NCBI RefSeq assembly: GCF_008017455.1
Contig: NZ_VRTY01000057.1
Span: forward strand, 1-39,571
Source: Pontibacter qinzhouensis
GTDB lineage: Bacteria; Bacteroidota; Bacteroidia; Cytophagales; Hymenobacteraceae
Reading direction: 5' to 3'
Length of the DNA stretch: 39,571 bases
A program made the translations under genes and the position numbers. Shown here in pieces: positions 24,511 through 33,594 of this stretch. Positions within the stretch are counted from its first letter, which is position 1. Each line of letters begins with the position of its first letter. The notes under the pieces were generated by a model. That model had not been told where the DNA came from and ran no database searches. It was given only the letters and a program-made list of their open reading frames with translations.

Positions 24511-27500
24511 TTAACCATGCGGTACTTTTGAGGTCTTTAAGTATTCAGTGGGCGTGAGGCTGAATTTCTTTTTAAAGCAGGTACTAAAATAGCCGGCGCT
24601 ACTAAAGCCAATGGAAGAAGCAATTTCGGTAACATTGCCTTCGCCTACATCTAGCAGCTGTTTGCCCCGTTGTAAACGCATGTCACGTACAAACTCCACC
24701 GGGGCCAGATTTGTCAAGCTGGTAAACTTTCTATAAAAGGTAGTTCTGCCCATTCCAATATTTTCTGCCACGGCATCTATGTTAAATTCCGGATCTGACA
24801 TGCCAGATTCAACTATCTGAATTATTTTAGTTAAAAAGGCTTCGTCGTTGGAGGTGATAATAATCTCGCTTGGTTTGAGTTCCAGTATCTTTTTACCAGA
24901 AAGCAGGGCATCAAATATTTTCTTGCGCCGGGCCAGCAGGTTCTTTACAGAGGCGCGAATAAAATCGGTCTGGAAAGGCTTTGTGATATAGTAATCTGCC
25001 CCATAATTTAAACCTTCTATCTGGTATTCTACAGATGTTCTTGCAGTCAGTAATATAACTGGAATATGACTTGTTATATCTATATTTTTAAGCTTGTCGA
25101 GCAACTGGATGCCATCCATTTTAGGCATCATGATATCGCTGATTACCAAATCCGGAAGTAGTCGCATCGCCATGACAAGCCCTTCTTCCCCGTCTTCGGC
25201 CTCTTCTACTCTGTAAGCTGCCTTTAGCTGATCAGCCAGGAATCTTCTCAGCTCGCTGTTATCCTCTACCAGCAGCACCAATTGCAATCCCGCCTGTTCT
25301 GCCAGTGCTGTATCTGTAGAAGCATTTTCAGTAAGCAGCTCGGCCGGCAAAGCAATTTGTCCGTTATCAACTGGCTCTAGACCTACAGTCAAAATTTCTT
25401 CCTCCTTATAGTGTTCCTTTCCTGTCTGTAAGGATACCGCAACCGTAAGTCCAGCAGTAGCATTGTTTTGCGCGGTGATTTTTCCATGATGTAGCTCCAC
25501 AAATTCTTTCGCTAGCGCAAGTCCAATACCAGTTCCCTCAATATTATTTCCTTTTAGTTTATCTACTTCATAATATAGCTCAAAAATATCCGAAAGCTTA
25601 TCGTTTGGCACACCTATGCCCTGGTCAATTACCTTTAGGGTGAGTGAGTCATTAGCTGTACAAATGATTTCAACAGTAATTACTTTCCCGTTAGGTGTAA
25701 ACTTCAGCGCATTTGAAAGCAGATTGTATAGTACAGTATCGATTTTTTCAGTGTCTATCCAGGCATAAAACTCCTTTACATTAGAAGTTGTATGAAGCAA
25801 TATTTGTTTTTCAGCAGCTGCCTCGGTAAAATGCTCGCATATTTCCCTAACCAACGCCACTATTTCGGTACGTTCTATATTCAGCTTCATTTTGCTACCC
25901 TGCGCTTTTCTGAAGTCCAGCAACTGGTTAATAAAGCGCACCATGCGGCCCGTGTTTTTGCGAACTACGTTTATGTACTCGCGACCCTTTGGCGACAACT
26001 CTTCCTGGCTTGCAATGGCCTCTATCGGATTAACAATTAAAGTCAGTGGTGTACGCAATTCATGCGAAATATTAGTAAAAAAGCGCAACTTTAAATCCGT
26101 CAGTTTCTGTTCGATGGCTATCCGGTTCCTCAGTTTGATCATGGAGAAGGTTACTCGCCTGATAATTTCGAGCAGAATAAGCACCAGAATAGTATAAATA
26201 ATATATGCCCAGGTAGTGCGCCAGACGGGAGGATGAATGGTGATGGCTAACTTTTTAGACGGTATGGTTTCATATACTCCAGTGTTCAGGCTTTTTACTT
26301 CAAACATATATTTTCCAGGTGGCAAATTGGTATAAATTGCTTTGTGCTGATCTTTTACCTGGTGCCATTGTGCGTCGTAACCCTTTAAGCGGTAGGCGTA
26401 ACCCTGTCTGCTTCCTGAATGAAAATCTAACACTGTAAATTCAAGCCCTAGCATATTCTGATCAAAGGCGAGTTCCACTTTTTCGGTGTGATTTATACTT
26501 AATTTTAAAGGCGAATCCTGAACAGCCGGTTCTACATTCCTGTTATTTACCTGGAAATTAGTAAATACCATGTTGGCTGCAATTTTCTTATTCGTGATTT
26601 CAGCAGGGTTAAAAACCAGGTAACCGCTTTTAGAGCCAAACAGTAAATTACCGTTTCCTAAACGGATGGCTGCAGCTTCTGAAAAACCTGCTTTTGGCAA
26701 TCCGTCATAAGAATCATAATTTCGGAACTGTTCCGTCTCAGGATCAAACCTTGATATACCGTTCTCTGAGACCAGCCATAATTTACCACTATCATCCTCT
26801 ACCGCGCTTAAGAGGTAATCGTTTGGTAATCCTTCTTCTTTTGTATACACCCGGAATTTATAGCTCCCGTGATCGGCTATTGCTTTGTTCAGCCCTCCTC
26901 CGGACGTGCAAAGCCACATCCCATTCTTGCTATCCCTTAAAATATATTGAACATCATTATTACCCAAGCTTGCTTTATTACCCGGAATCTTTCTATGGCT
27001 ATCAAAAATCAGTTCATCCTTTTCATCGGGGTTAAAAATCAGTAAACCATCCGTTGTGGCTACCCAAATGTCACCTGCTGGTCCTTCATTCAGGTGTCTG
27101 ATCCGCTTAAACAGTCTTTTAGGATACCTATGAAAACTATTTTTATCATTTAGAAACCGAACTTTACCCTCCTTCTGCTCTATTAAATTTAAACCTGCCC
27201 CAAAAGTACCTACCCATATTCTTCCTTTGCTGTCTTCGATGACGGTGTGAATCATATTGCTATTCAGGCTGTAGCTATCATCCTGAGAAAATTGAAAATG
27301 TATTAGCTTGTACTGATTTAGCATATGGTCAACCGGCTCTGCTTTAAACAGACCAGCTCCCTTTGTGCCAAGCCAAATATTCTTTTTACTGTCTTCTATG
27401 ATTGTATAAATATTACCCAAGCCCCCTCTAGGAACATTATGAAACAAGCCTGGAACTAATTCACCGTTATTGTATACAAACAGGTGCCCCGACTTGGAAG

Positions 27501-28905
27501 AAAGCCAGAGTCTGTTTTTGCTATCGTGGAAAACCCCTCGCACTTCGTTGTCAGACTTGTTAGGCGTATTGGGAACCAGCATTTTATTTTTAAAATGTTC
27601 GTCCTGAAAAATAATTTTATTTATTCCCCTGTCATTGGTGCATAACCACATTACACCAGAAGCATCAACAAATGAACTGGTCACAAAATTAGAAAACAGC
27701 TGCTCTGAACTGCCTGGCTTGTTATAGAAGTACTTAACTGAATCTGCAGTTGGATCATAATACCCAAATCCGCCTCCCTGCATACTCACCCAAACCCTTT
27801 TTTTATGGTCTTCAAAAACTTTAAAGACTCTGAAAGAGGGGTGGAAAGTAGCGTCTTTGGGTTGTGTAAAATGTCTGAAGCTTTGGTCAGCAGGATCAAA
27901 TTTTATTGCCCCCTGATCCTCCGGCTCAATCCATACCAGTCCTGTGTTATCTTCAAAAACAGATAAAAAAGGAGCTTTCCCAGGCAAAGAGGCAACTGCT
28001 GTTTGTAAATCTGAAGTACGTGCAGTTAAAAGTTGCCGGTTCGAATTTGTAAGGTACAGCACGTTTCTTTTGTTAGATAGGCAGACTGAATTGATCGAGC
28101 TATTGCATATTTTCTGTTTTCTGAAATGATTCGCCTTTTTGTCATAAACCACCAGGTAGCCTTGACTTGTCCCGAACCAGATTTTATCGGTTCCTTCTGC
28201 AAAAGAGGTAAAATTCAGCTTGTCTAACATGTCTAGGCGAATATTATTACCCTGAATAGTACCTCCATCATACTGCGTAAAGCGGCATAGGCCGCTGGTT
28301 GTACCGGCCCAGGCTGTATTGGCTTTATCTGTAAAAAGGAAGTTGATTTTCCGGAAATTATTATCAGGCCCGATTATAGGCGCATTAGCATACCTATAAA
28401 TTTCCGGTTTTGCAGAAGTCGATTTTAATACGTAAAATAAGCCTTGGTTAGAAGTTGTCAGCCAAACTATCCCTTTTTTACCCAGAATGACATTATCAAA
28501 CACAATGTTTCTTAGCCCCTGCTTCTCTAGTAGTTCGCCTATTGCATAAAATTGCTCTGTTCTCTTATCAAATCTGTATACATTGTTATCATATGCTTTC
28601 AGCCATAAAAACCCGGCATCATCTTCAACAATACTTTCTATCCTGTTATTCTTAAGCTTTGAATTATCACCAGGAAAGGACTTATAGGCAATAAAGTTAT
28701 GTCCATCGAAGCGGTTTATGCCATCCCAAGTACCTAACCACATAAATCCATCGCGGTCTTTTAACGTGGATGTCACGTTATCATGCGAAAGGCCGTCTTC
28801 GGTTGTGTAGCGCTCAATTTTGCATTTCACCTGCCCACTAACTCCTGTAGTGGTTGTCAGTAACACAACAAATAGTAAGAAACCAATTATGTTACTTCTA
28901 TTCAT
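24511..28905 (-). CDS. Hybrid two-component regulator (HTCS) of the PUL
   Basis: Sensor and transcription factor in one 1464-residue protein. Signal-anchor/signal peptide (MNRSNIIGFLLFVVLLTTTTGVSG), then about 30-780 two propeller-type sets of Reg_prop repeats (GLSHDNVTSTLKDRDGFMWLGTWDGINRFD, ENTGLVWIEPEDQGAIKFD, DSKGRIWVGTFGAGLNLI), a Y_Y_Y domain (about 815-880), a membrane segment (about 893-915; TWAYIIYTILVLILLEII), HisKA with FFTNISHELRTPLTL (H948), HATPase_c (NLLSNALKFTPNG near 1063; DQGIGVPND; GTGIGLALAKEF), a receiver (VEDNSELRRF; phospho-acceptor D1257 in ISDIMMPKMDG) and a C-terminal AraC HTH (GMGRTTFYRKFTSLTN ... IGFSSAGYFSTCFKKKF). All key residues are present. The periplasmic part probably binds pectin oligosaccharides. 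It lies upstream of susC, same strand, with 1.6 kb between. Confidence 0.97.
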   Translation of the reverse strand: MNRSNIIGFLLFVVLLTTTTGVSGQVKCKIERYTTEDGLSHDNVTSTLKDRDGFMWLGTWDGINRFDGHNFIAYKSFPGDNSKLKNNRIESIVEDDAGFLWLKAYDNNVYRFDKRTEQFYAIGELLEKQGLRNIVFDNVILGKKGIVWLTTSNQGLFYVLKSTSAKPEIYRYANAPIIGPDNNFRKINFLFTDKANTAWAGTTSGLCRFTQYDGGTIQGNNIRLDMLDKLNFTSFAEGTDKIWFGTSQGYLVVYDKKANHFRKQKICNSSINSVCLSNKRNVLYLTNSNRQLLTARTSDLQTAVASLPGKAPFLSVFEDNTGLVWIEPEDQGAIKFDPADQSFRHFTQPKDATFHPSFRVFKVFEDHKKRVWVSMQGGGFGYYDPTADSVKYFYNKPGSSEQLFSNFVTSSFVDASGVMWLCTNDRGINKIIFQDEHFKNKMLVPNTPNKSDNEVRGVFHDSKNRLWLSSKSGHLFVYNNGELVPGLFHNVPRGGLGNIYTIIEDSKKNIWLGTKGAGLFKAEPVDHMLNQYKLIHFQFSQDDSYSLNSNMIHTVIEDSKGRIWVGTFGAGLNLIEQKEGKVRFLNDKNSFHRYPKRLFKRIRHLNEGPAGDIWVATTDGLLIFNPDEKDELIFDSHRKIPGNKASLGNNDVQYILRDSKNGMWLCTSGGGLNKAIADHGSYKFRVYTKEEGLPNDYLLSAVEDDSGKLWLVSENGISRFDPETEQFRNYDSYDGLPKAGFSEAAAIRLGNGNLLFGSKSGYLVFNPAEITNKKIAANMVFTNFQVNNRNVEPAVQDSPLKLSINHTEKVELAFDQNMLGLEFTVLDFHSGSRQGYAYRLKGYDAQWHQVKDQHKAIYTNLPPGKYMFEVKSLNTGVYETIPSKKLAITIHPPVWRTTWAYIIYTILVLILLEIIRRVTFSMIKLRNRIAIEQKLTDLKLRFFTNISHELRTPLTLIVNPIEAIASQEELSPKGREYINVVRKNTGRMVRFINQLLDFRKAQGSKMKLNIERTEIVALVREICEHFTEAAAEKQILLHTTSNVKEFYAWIDTEKIDTVLYNLLSNALKFTPNGKVITVEIICTANDSLTLKVIDQGIGVPNDKLSDIFELYYEVDKLKGNNIEGTGIGLALAKEFVELHHGKITAQNNATAGLTVAVSLQTGKEHYKEEEILTVGLEPVDNGQIALPAELLTENASTDTALAEQAGLQLVLLVEDNSELRRFLADQLKAAYRVEEAEDGEEGLVMAMRLLPDLVISDIMMPKMDGIQLLDKLKNIDITSHIPVILLTARTSVEYQIEGLNYGADYYITKPFQTDFIRASVKNLLARRKKIFDALLSGKKILELKPSEIIITSNDEAFLTKIIQIVESGMSDPEFNIDAVAENIGMGRTTFYRKFTSLTNLAPVEFVRDMRLQRGKQLLDVGEGNVTEIASSIGFSSAGYFSTCFKKKFSLTPTEYLKTSKVPHG

Positions 28906-29085
28906 ATGAATCTGATAAATATTTCATAAACTTAAAGAAGAAGCCAGGTAACTCTATTTAATCATTTGGACACTTAAAAAGCAACTTCCTTTGATACTAA
29001 ATTCTCCCTGCCAATTGTGAGAAAACGTAGAAGCATGTAAGAATTTTGTACCCAATCCATCACATAATTAACCACTAACTGATCA

Positions 29086-29099
29086 TGCAAACGTTTGCA
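29086..29099. promoter_or_regulatory. Perfect 14-bp palindrome, LacI/GalR-like operator
   Basis: TGCAAACGTTTGCA is fully self-complementary with a central CG, the usual form of LacI/GalR-family operators. It lies 181 bp upstream of the HTCS start codon. No LacI-type gene is in the window, so the regulator is unknown; chance is possible but unlikely for a 14-bp perfect palindrome of this form. Confidence 0.5.
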
Positions 29100-29325
29100 G
29101 CCCGAAATACTTCTTTAATCTATAATAGATAGATTGGGGTTACAAAACGGGCTGGGTAAAGACTCCTTCTACTAACATCTGTCTGCTTTTAATTGGTTTA
29201 AAAGCTAAACCATTGCATAGATAAAAAATATTCATCTGACTAACAATTATTTGTGAATAAAACAAATCTTCATATGCAAAAATAGAATGGGATCATTGCA
29301 TATGTAATCACTCACTATAAATTTA

Positions 29326-29363
29326 GTTTAAAAATATATTTTGGATTAAATATATTTTTAAAC
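29326..29363. repeat. 14-bp A/T-rich perfect inverted repeat
   Basis: GTTTAAAAATATAT (29326-29339) and ATATATTTTTAAAC (29350-29363) with a 10-bp spacer. Could be an operator, a bidirectional hairpin or the trace of a lost promoter region. No flanking T-run beyond the repeat itself. Confidence 0.5.
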
Positions 29364-29444
29364 CTTAATATATCAGGTTTTATTATCCTCAGCTGCAACT
29401 CGATTCGGTGCTATTATGCTATTTTGTTGTATTGTGGAAATCTT

Positions 29445-29579
29445 AGCGCTCACGGCCGTGGAAGGGGCCCTATGTAATTGAGGCTTCGTCCTTGGCAATC
29501 AGCGCTGCACATCTTTCCTGCCCTACGAGCTGCCTGCGGCACCGGAAATATGTGAGGCGCTTCAGGCCAAGAACTGGGA
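29445..29579 (-). repeat. Dispersed intergenic repeat, copy B (inverted to copy A)
   Basis: On the minus strand it carries CCGGTGCCGCAGGCAG, GATGTGCAGCGCTGAT and CCAAGGACGAAGCCTC in the same order as copy A at 23931-24030. It has extra bases between blocks, so it is a diverged member of the same family. It ends about 100 bp before the IS5-family element. Confidence 0.7.
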
Positions 29580-29674
29580 TTTGTTCAATAGCCAGCTCTG
29601 ATGCCTCGTAAAGGTCACTAAGCAACTAATCCTATATAGATACCCCTACATATGTTATGCACTAAAATAAATTA

Positions 29675-30956
29675 CAAAAGGGCACTCCTAAAAACTCCAC
29701 TATTTAATGTTAGGGTATAAAATCTGTTTATTTTGCAGGTATTATGAGCAAACTTAGCAAGACAACCTTCAAACGTCATAAATCCCTTGGTCTTTTCGAC
29801 GAGCACCTTCGCTTGAGCAAACTCAGCAAGCTGGGCGATCCGCTGGAGAAGCTTTCTACTGGTATTGACTTTGAGTTCTTCCGTGATCTTTTGGAGGAGC
29901 GCCTTTATGTGGAGCCGAAGGGCAAGGGAGGCAGGCGGCCCTATGATTACGTGCTGCTCTTTAAGATTCTCATTCTGCAGCGCTATTACAATCTCTCCGA
30001 TGAGCAGACGGAATACCAGATCTGTGACCGGTTAAGTTTCATGCGCTTCCTGGGTCTGACGCTGGCCGATGAGGTGCCTGATAGTAGAACCGTGTGGTTA
30101 TTTCGGGAGCGGCTGACGGACCTGGGCTTGGTGGAGGAGCTTTTTGCTTTGTTTTTGGCCCGCCTGGAGGAACTCAGACTAGTGGTGCATGAGGGCAAGA
30201 TTGTGGATGCCAGCTTTGTAGAGGTGCCCCGGCAGCGCAACAGCAAGGAGGACAACGAAAAGATTAAGAGCGGCCTGATGCCAGCGGGCTGGGAGCAGCA
30301 GCCTAAGATGCTGCGGCAAAAGGATGTGGATGCGCGTTGGACGATGAAGCGGCTGCAGGCTTACGATGGCTATAAGAACCACACCAAGTGCGACGCAGCC
30401 AGCAAGCTCCTGACCGGTTACGCCGTCACCGATGCCTCGGTACATGACTCCAATGAACTGTTAGATTTGCTCACCGGGAAAGACAAGGACCAGCCGCTGT
30501 ATGCCGACAGCGCCTATGTAGGCAAGGATTTGCACGAGAAGCTCGTCCATGACAAGGAGGTAGCGGTACAAGTGTGTGAGAAGGGCTACCGCAACAAGCC
30601 ACTCACCCAGGAGCAGAAAGAGAGTAACAAAGCTAAGTCGCAGGTGCGGGCCCGGGTAGAGCACGTGTATGGCTTTATGGAGAACAGCATGCAAGGAGCC
30701 TTTATCCGTAGCATTGGTATGGTGCGGGCCAAGGCCATGATCGGGCTTATGAACCTAACTTACAACTTGTTCCGCAAGGTGCAACTGAGCCCGCAGTGGA
30801 TAAGTGCGTCCTAGCCTGAAAGAGAGAAAAGTTAAAAAACTAATTATGAACAGCTTATACATGATGCACCGGTAGAAGCAAAAAGCTACCCTAACTAAAA
30901 AATAAGCATCAGGTGCTTATAAAATAGGAACAACAATTTTTAGGAGTGCCCAAAAG
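29675..30956 (+). mobile_element. IS5-family insertion sequence with 6-bp direct repeats
   Basis: Terminal inverted repeats GGCACTCCTAAAAA at 29681-29694 and 30937-30950 (complement). CAAAAG occurs immediately outside both ends (29675-29680 and 30951-30956). If the outer G is counted as part of the element, the duplication is AAAA. The 1270-bp element holds one intact transposase gene and is the most recent-looking insertion in the window. Confidence 0.88.
29744..30814 (+). CDS. IS5-family transposase
   Basis: Intact 356-residue DDE transposase. The N-terminal domain has FEFFRDLLEERLYVEPKGKGG and RPYDYVLLFKILILQRYYNLSDEQ (DUF772-type), followed by DRLSFMRFLGL and EVPDSRTVWLFRERL. Catalytic residues are visible: GKIVDASFVEVP (first Asp), LYADSAYVG (second Asp) and RARVEHVYGFMEN (Glu in the YREK-like position). 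ATG at 29744 is the natural start, 50 bp inside the left terminal repeat. The promoter is probably inside the element. Nothing indicates loss of activity. Confidence 0.94.
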   Translation: MSKLSKTTFKRHKSLGLFDEHLRLSKLSKLGDPLEKLSTGIDFEFFRDLLEERLYVEPKGKGGRRPYDYVLLFKILILQRYYNLSDEQTEYQICDRLSFMRFLGLTLADEVPDSRTVWLFRERLTDLGLVEELFALFLARLEELRLVVHEGKIVDASFVEVPRQRNSKEDNEKIKSGLMPAGWEQQPKMLRQKDVDARWTMKRLQAYDGYKNHTKCDAASKLLTGYAVTDASVHDSNELLDLLTGKDKDQPLYADSAYVGKDLHEKLVHDKEVAVQVCEKGYRNKPLTQEQKESNKAKSQVRARVEHVYGFMENSMQGAFIRSIGMVRAKAMIGLMNLTYNLFRKVQLSPQWISAS

Positions 30957-31014
30957 TTTGTCGCCGAATTCCGTATTTATTTTTTGTAAAAAAGATAAAC
31001 TTAGAAGAACCCAG

Positions 31015-31371
31015 CCGACAGACCTTGGAGCAAAGGTACAGGTTCCACCCTTTGAAACAAAACCGAGCGAGGGCCCACTGCTGCTTCTTTCACAGGGTGA
31101 TTTTCCCTCTGCAATGGCACCTATCCTGATGCGGAGCCTGAAGACGATTCATAACTGGCTGAATCGCTAGTAGGAGGATGGCCTCATTGGGCTTTACGAC
31201 CAGCCGGGGCGAGGCCGCAAGCCGCTGCTGACTGCCCCTGAACGGGAGCGGGTGTGGCTGTTGGTGCGGGAGTCCCCCCGGCGCATCGGCCAGCACCTGG
31301 TCACCCTTGAGCAGAAATTGGAGAAGCGCATCAGCCACTCTACCCTTAAGCGCACACTATGGTGCTCCTAA
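31015..31371 (+). pseudogene. IS630-family transposase, N-terminal remnant
   Basis: One frame gives LKTIHNWLNR, then two adjacent TAG stops (31168-31173), then EDGLIGLYDQPGRGRKPLL and TAPERERVWLLVRESPRRIGQ ... ISHSTLKRTLW. This is the helix-turn-helix part of IS630-family transposases, where NWLNRW(x)EDGL is usual. Both stops can come from TGG and CAG by single transitions. Homology ends at about 31362 and the DDE domain is absent. The start is uncertain because the first 30-40 residues are degraded. No IS630 ends found. Confidence 0.75.
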
Positions 31372-31502
31372 TATTTCGGACAGCTAAAACGGATTAAATT
31401 AGAATGCTTCAGTTTATTTGGTTAGTTTCTTAATCGTACCCTTTTTAGAAGTCTGTTCTGTACCATAATATACCTTACCTTCCGCACCCCCGTCTTCATT
31501 TT

Positions 31503-32196
31503 TCAAGAATAATAGTCGGTGTAAACTGAGGGGAATAGGCTGAGCACCGTTTTATGTACCTCCTTTAGGTTTAGCACTGTCTGCTTTCCATCCGGGAATA
31601 TTAGCAGATGTATGTCTACAAAGAGTTGGAATACCCATCGTGCAGTAGGATTGGCGGTAGCTTTTCCTTTCTGGTCGGGCACTTTCTTATCCTGTTCTGC
31701 CAGTCCTTGTCTTATCTTGTACTCCAGCAGGCTATAGACCAGCAGGCAGAGGGTCATTATAAAAAGCAGGGCATCTACCCGCTGCGGGTTCTTCACATAG
31801 AAGGAGGAGGCTACTATCTGCGGGTTCTTGAGGAAGCGAAAGCCCCGCTCCACCGTATGCTGTGCTTTGTAAGCAGCAAGCATCTGTGCCTGCTGCTGCT
31901 CTGTTTCAGCGATTCTGTTAGCAGTCAGCACAAAGAGGCTCTACTGGAAGAGCTCTTTTTGCCAGGCCTCCAGGTCTTTGGCCAGCCTGCCTCTGAGGTA
32001 ATACTCCACCTTTTCCGGCAGTGCATCTTTTGCAGGCTGCCCTTTCTGGCCATAGCACTTCACCTCCTGCGCGCCCAGCTCATGGAGCTGCATACAAGGG
32101 TGCTTTGTCAGCCATTTGTTGGCTGCTACGGCATACTCCTCATCCAGCCAGCTCATCTGCTTAAGCTCGGTCTTCCCACAAAGTTCCTTTACCTGA
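31503..32196 (-). pseudogene. IS1634-family transposase, C-terminal remnant with an in-frame TAG
   Basis: Reading from 32196 down: ELCGKTELKQMSWLDEEYAVAANKWLTKHP ... VEYYLRGRLAKDLEAWQKELFQ, a TAG at 31941-31943, then in the same frame SLFVLTANRIAETEQQQAQMLAAYKAQHTVERGFRFLKNPQIVASSFYVKNPQRVDALLFIMTL to a TGA at 31503. The block VERGFRFLKNP with the following hydrophobic helix is typical of the IS1634 C-terminal catalytic region. The N-terminal half and the left end are missing. At about 32190 it is joined directly to the truncated ATPase gene. Confidence 0.85.
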
Positions 32197-32686
32197 CACT
32201 GTTGCCGTAAGTTTTCTCTATCTCCGAGCTGGTCAGGTTGGTAGTCAGGTGCGTCTTTACTCCTTGCGTCACAAACAAGTCGTAGCGGCTCAGCAGGATC
32301 TCTCCCATCACGTTACAGCTGTTGCCATAGTGCTTCAGACTACTCGCCGCCCCCAGATCATCAAAGCAACAGGCACCGGGTTTCCTTGTCGGACTCCATA
32401 CTATACCCTGGCTGTAGCGCCGGATCACTTCATACCCATCTTTGTGGAACTCAAAACTGACCTCCCGGCAGGACATGACCCGGTAGCACTCATCTTGTGG
32501 GCGAAACAGGCGCAGCAGCGCTATCAGGCTGGTCTTGCCGCACCCGGTCGGCCCGATGAGCAACATTCCCTTCCGCAGGCTCAGCCCCAGCCGGTCCGCC
32601 TGCTCCCTGTCCTCCACCTTGTAGGCCAGCAGTTTTTCAAGCAGCAGGTGGTCTTCCTGGTAAATCCTGAAATGTGTTCCATACAT
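32189..32686 (-). CDS. DnaC-like ATPase of the mobilizable island, C-terminus lost
   Basis: P-loop ATPase of 165 residues with Walker A GPTGCGKTS (about residue 45), Walker B ACCFDDLG, and the family block KHYGNSCNVMGEILLSRYDLFV. The protein ends TTNLTSSEIEKTYGNSVR, exactly where homologues go on with an Arg-rich segment, so the gene is cut by the IS1634 remnant. The arginine finger region is probably lost. Relatives sit in Bacteroidota mobilizable islands next to a DnaD-like protein, as here, and may load the replicative helicase during excision or transfer replication. The ATG at 32686 is preceded by GGAAAGGAG, very close to the start. It begins 80 bp after the DnaD-like gene. Function of this copy is doubtful. 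Confidence 0.8.
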   Translation of the reverse strand: MYGTHFRIYQEDHLLLEKLLAYKVEDREQADRLGLSLRKGMLLIGPTGCGKTSLIALLRLFRPQDECYRVMSCREVSFEFHKDGYEVIRRYSQGIVWSPTRKPGACCFDDLGAASSLKHYGNSCNVMGEILLSRYDLFVTQGVKTHLTTNLTSSEIEKTYGNSVR

Positions 32687-32766
32687 ACTCCTTTCCCTTT
32701 CGCTCCAGCGAAGTCAGGTACCCGTCCAGATTCGTTTGCCGCTTTCTATCTGTCCCCGGCATGGCC

Positions 32767-33594
32767 TCAAAGCGGTTCGCTGTAGTCTTTGGCTTCATGT
32801 GTATACGCTGCAGGCACTGCGGCACCAGTTCCCGGATGGTTTGCATACGCTTGTCTGTTTTCGTTTATCCCGTTGATCATCCACTTCTTTGCCGCTGCCT
32901 GCCAGTCCTGCATTGGTGTCCGGCCCAGCTGCCAGCCGTTGGCGCTGTAGTGGTGAAAGAAGCGGAACGCCTCCAGCTCCGCTCTCCCCTCCGCCTGAAA
33001 GAATGCCTGCACAGCCTCCAGGCCAGGTGGTGCCGGCTTTTCTTTCTTTTCTTCTTTTGCGCAACTTTTTTCTTTTCTTTCTTTTCCGGATGTTCCAGTG
33101 TCCCCCTCCACCTGTTCATTTTCTGAACCGCCTGCGAAAAAGGGTGCCCCACTTTTGTTTAAAATGTTTTTACTGTTTATATAGTTTATACTGTTTATAG
33201 AAGGGCCTACTTCCCGTTCAGCTCCCGTACAGCCCTTGTCCACTGCCGGTTCAGCACCGGTACAGCAATTGGACAGGTGCTCCTTTTGCTGGTTTGCTTC
33301 CTTTTTTTCAAAGCCAAGCAGATAAACCAGGCTTCCCCGAAAATAATTGTAAGAAGGATCGTAGTGGATATATCCCCAACTGTGGAGCTCTTTGATGCAC
33401 TTGTGGTAGGTAACCCGGGAGCTGATCTTGGAGATGTCCATGACTTCCGCGCGTGAAACCGAGATAGGGTTCTTGAAGCGGTTGAGATTCCACTGCAGAA
33501 ACAGGGCCATGTAAAGGCTCACATGCGTGGGGTTAAGCCGGTAATCTTTGGAGGCCAGCTCGAAAAAGCCGGTCAGGTGGGTGATGTAGTTCAT
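32767..33594 (-). CDS. DnaD/replisome-organizer-like protein
   Basis: 275 residues in three parts. A winged-helix-like N-terminus (about 1-100; HVSLYMALFLQWNLNRFKN, ISVSRAEVMDISKIS, TYHKCIKELHSWGYI), a low-complexity charged linker (about 110-190; KERKEKSCAKEEKKEKP), and a C-terminal FFHHYSANGWQLGRTPMQDW with AAAKKWM, a segment shared by phage replisome organizers and DnaD-like helicase-loading proteins. The tail DYSEPL recurs in island relatives as I remember them. Its start overlaps the stop of the HTH gene (ATGA at 33591-33594), so translation is coupled. With the ATPase it resembles a DnaD/DnaI-type helicase-loading pair. Cytoplasmic. Confidence 0.78.
   Translation of the reverse strand: MNYITHLTGFFELASKDYRLNPTHVSLYMALFLQWNLNRFKNPISVSRAEVMDISKISSRVTYHKCIKELHSWGYIHYDPSYNYFRGSLVYLLGFEKKEANQQKEHLSNCCTGAEPAVDKGCTGAEREVGPSINSINYINSKNILNKSGAPFFAGGSENEQVEGDTGTSGKERKEKSCAKEEKKEKPAPPGLEAVQAFFQAEGRAELEAFRFFHHYSANGWQLGRTPMQDWQAAAKKWMINGINENRQAYANHPGTGAAVPAAYTHEAKDYSEPL

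Larger units (their letters stand above)
28906..29680. other. Gene-free region upstream of the HTCS gene, rich in dyads
   Basis: No protein gene seen. Contains a 14-bp palindrome TGCAAACGTTTGCA (29086-29099), a nested hairpin CAGCCCG/CGGGCTG enclosing AATCTAT/ATAGATT (29098-29154), CATATGCAA/TTGCATATG (29271-29304), a 14-bp inverted repeat GTTTAAAAATATAT (29326-29363), and repeat copy B. A weak -7-like TATTTTTG for the HTCS gene is at 29277-29284 on the minus strand. Confidence 0.6.

Noticed and set aside
28040..28060. GGTTCGAAT, resembling a tRNA T-loop
   Set aside because: It lies inside the HTCS coding sequence and no cloverleaf can be built around it.
11877..32196. Three broken genes (GH43, IS630 and IS1634 remnants) are all interrupted by TAG, suggesting amber recoding
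   Set aside because: TAG is used as a normal stop elsewhere in the window (distal lyase, IS5 transposase, MobC-like gene), no suppressor tRNA is visible, and single transitions from CAG or TGG explain each case.
32637..32846. 69-codon minus-strand open frame between the DnaD-like and ATPase genes
   Set aside because: It overlaps the end of one real gene and the start of the other in a different frame and shows no recognisable domain.
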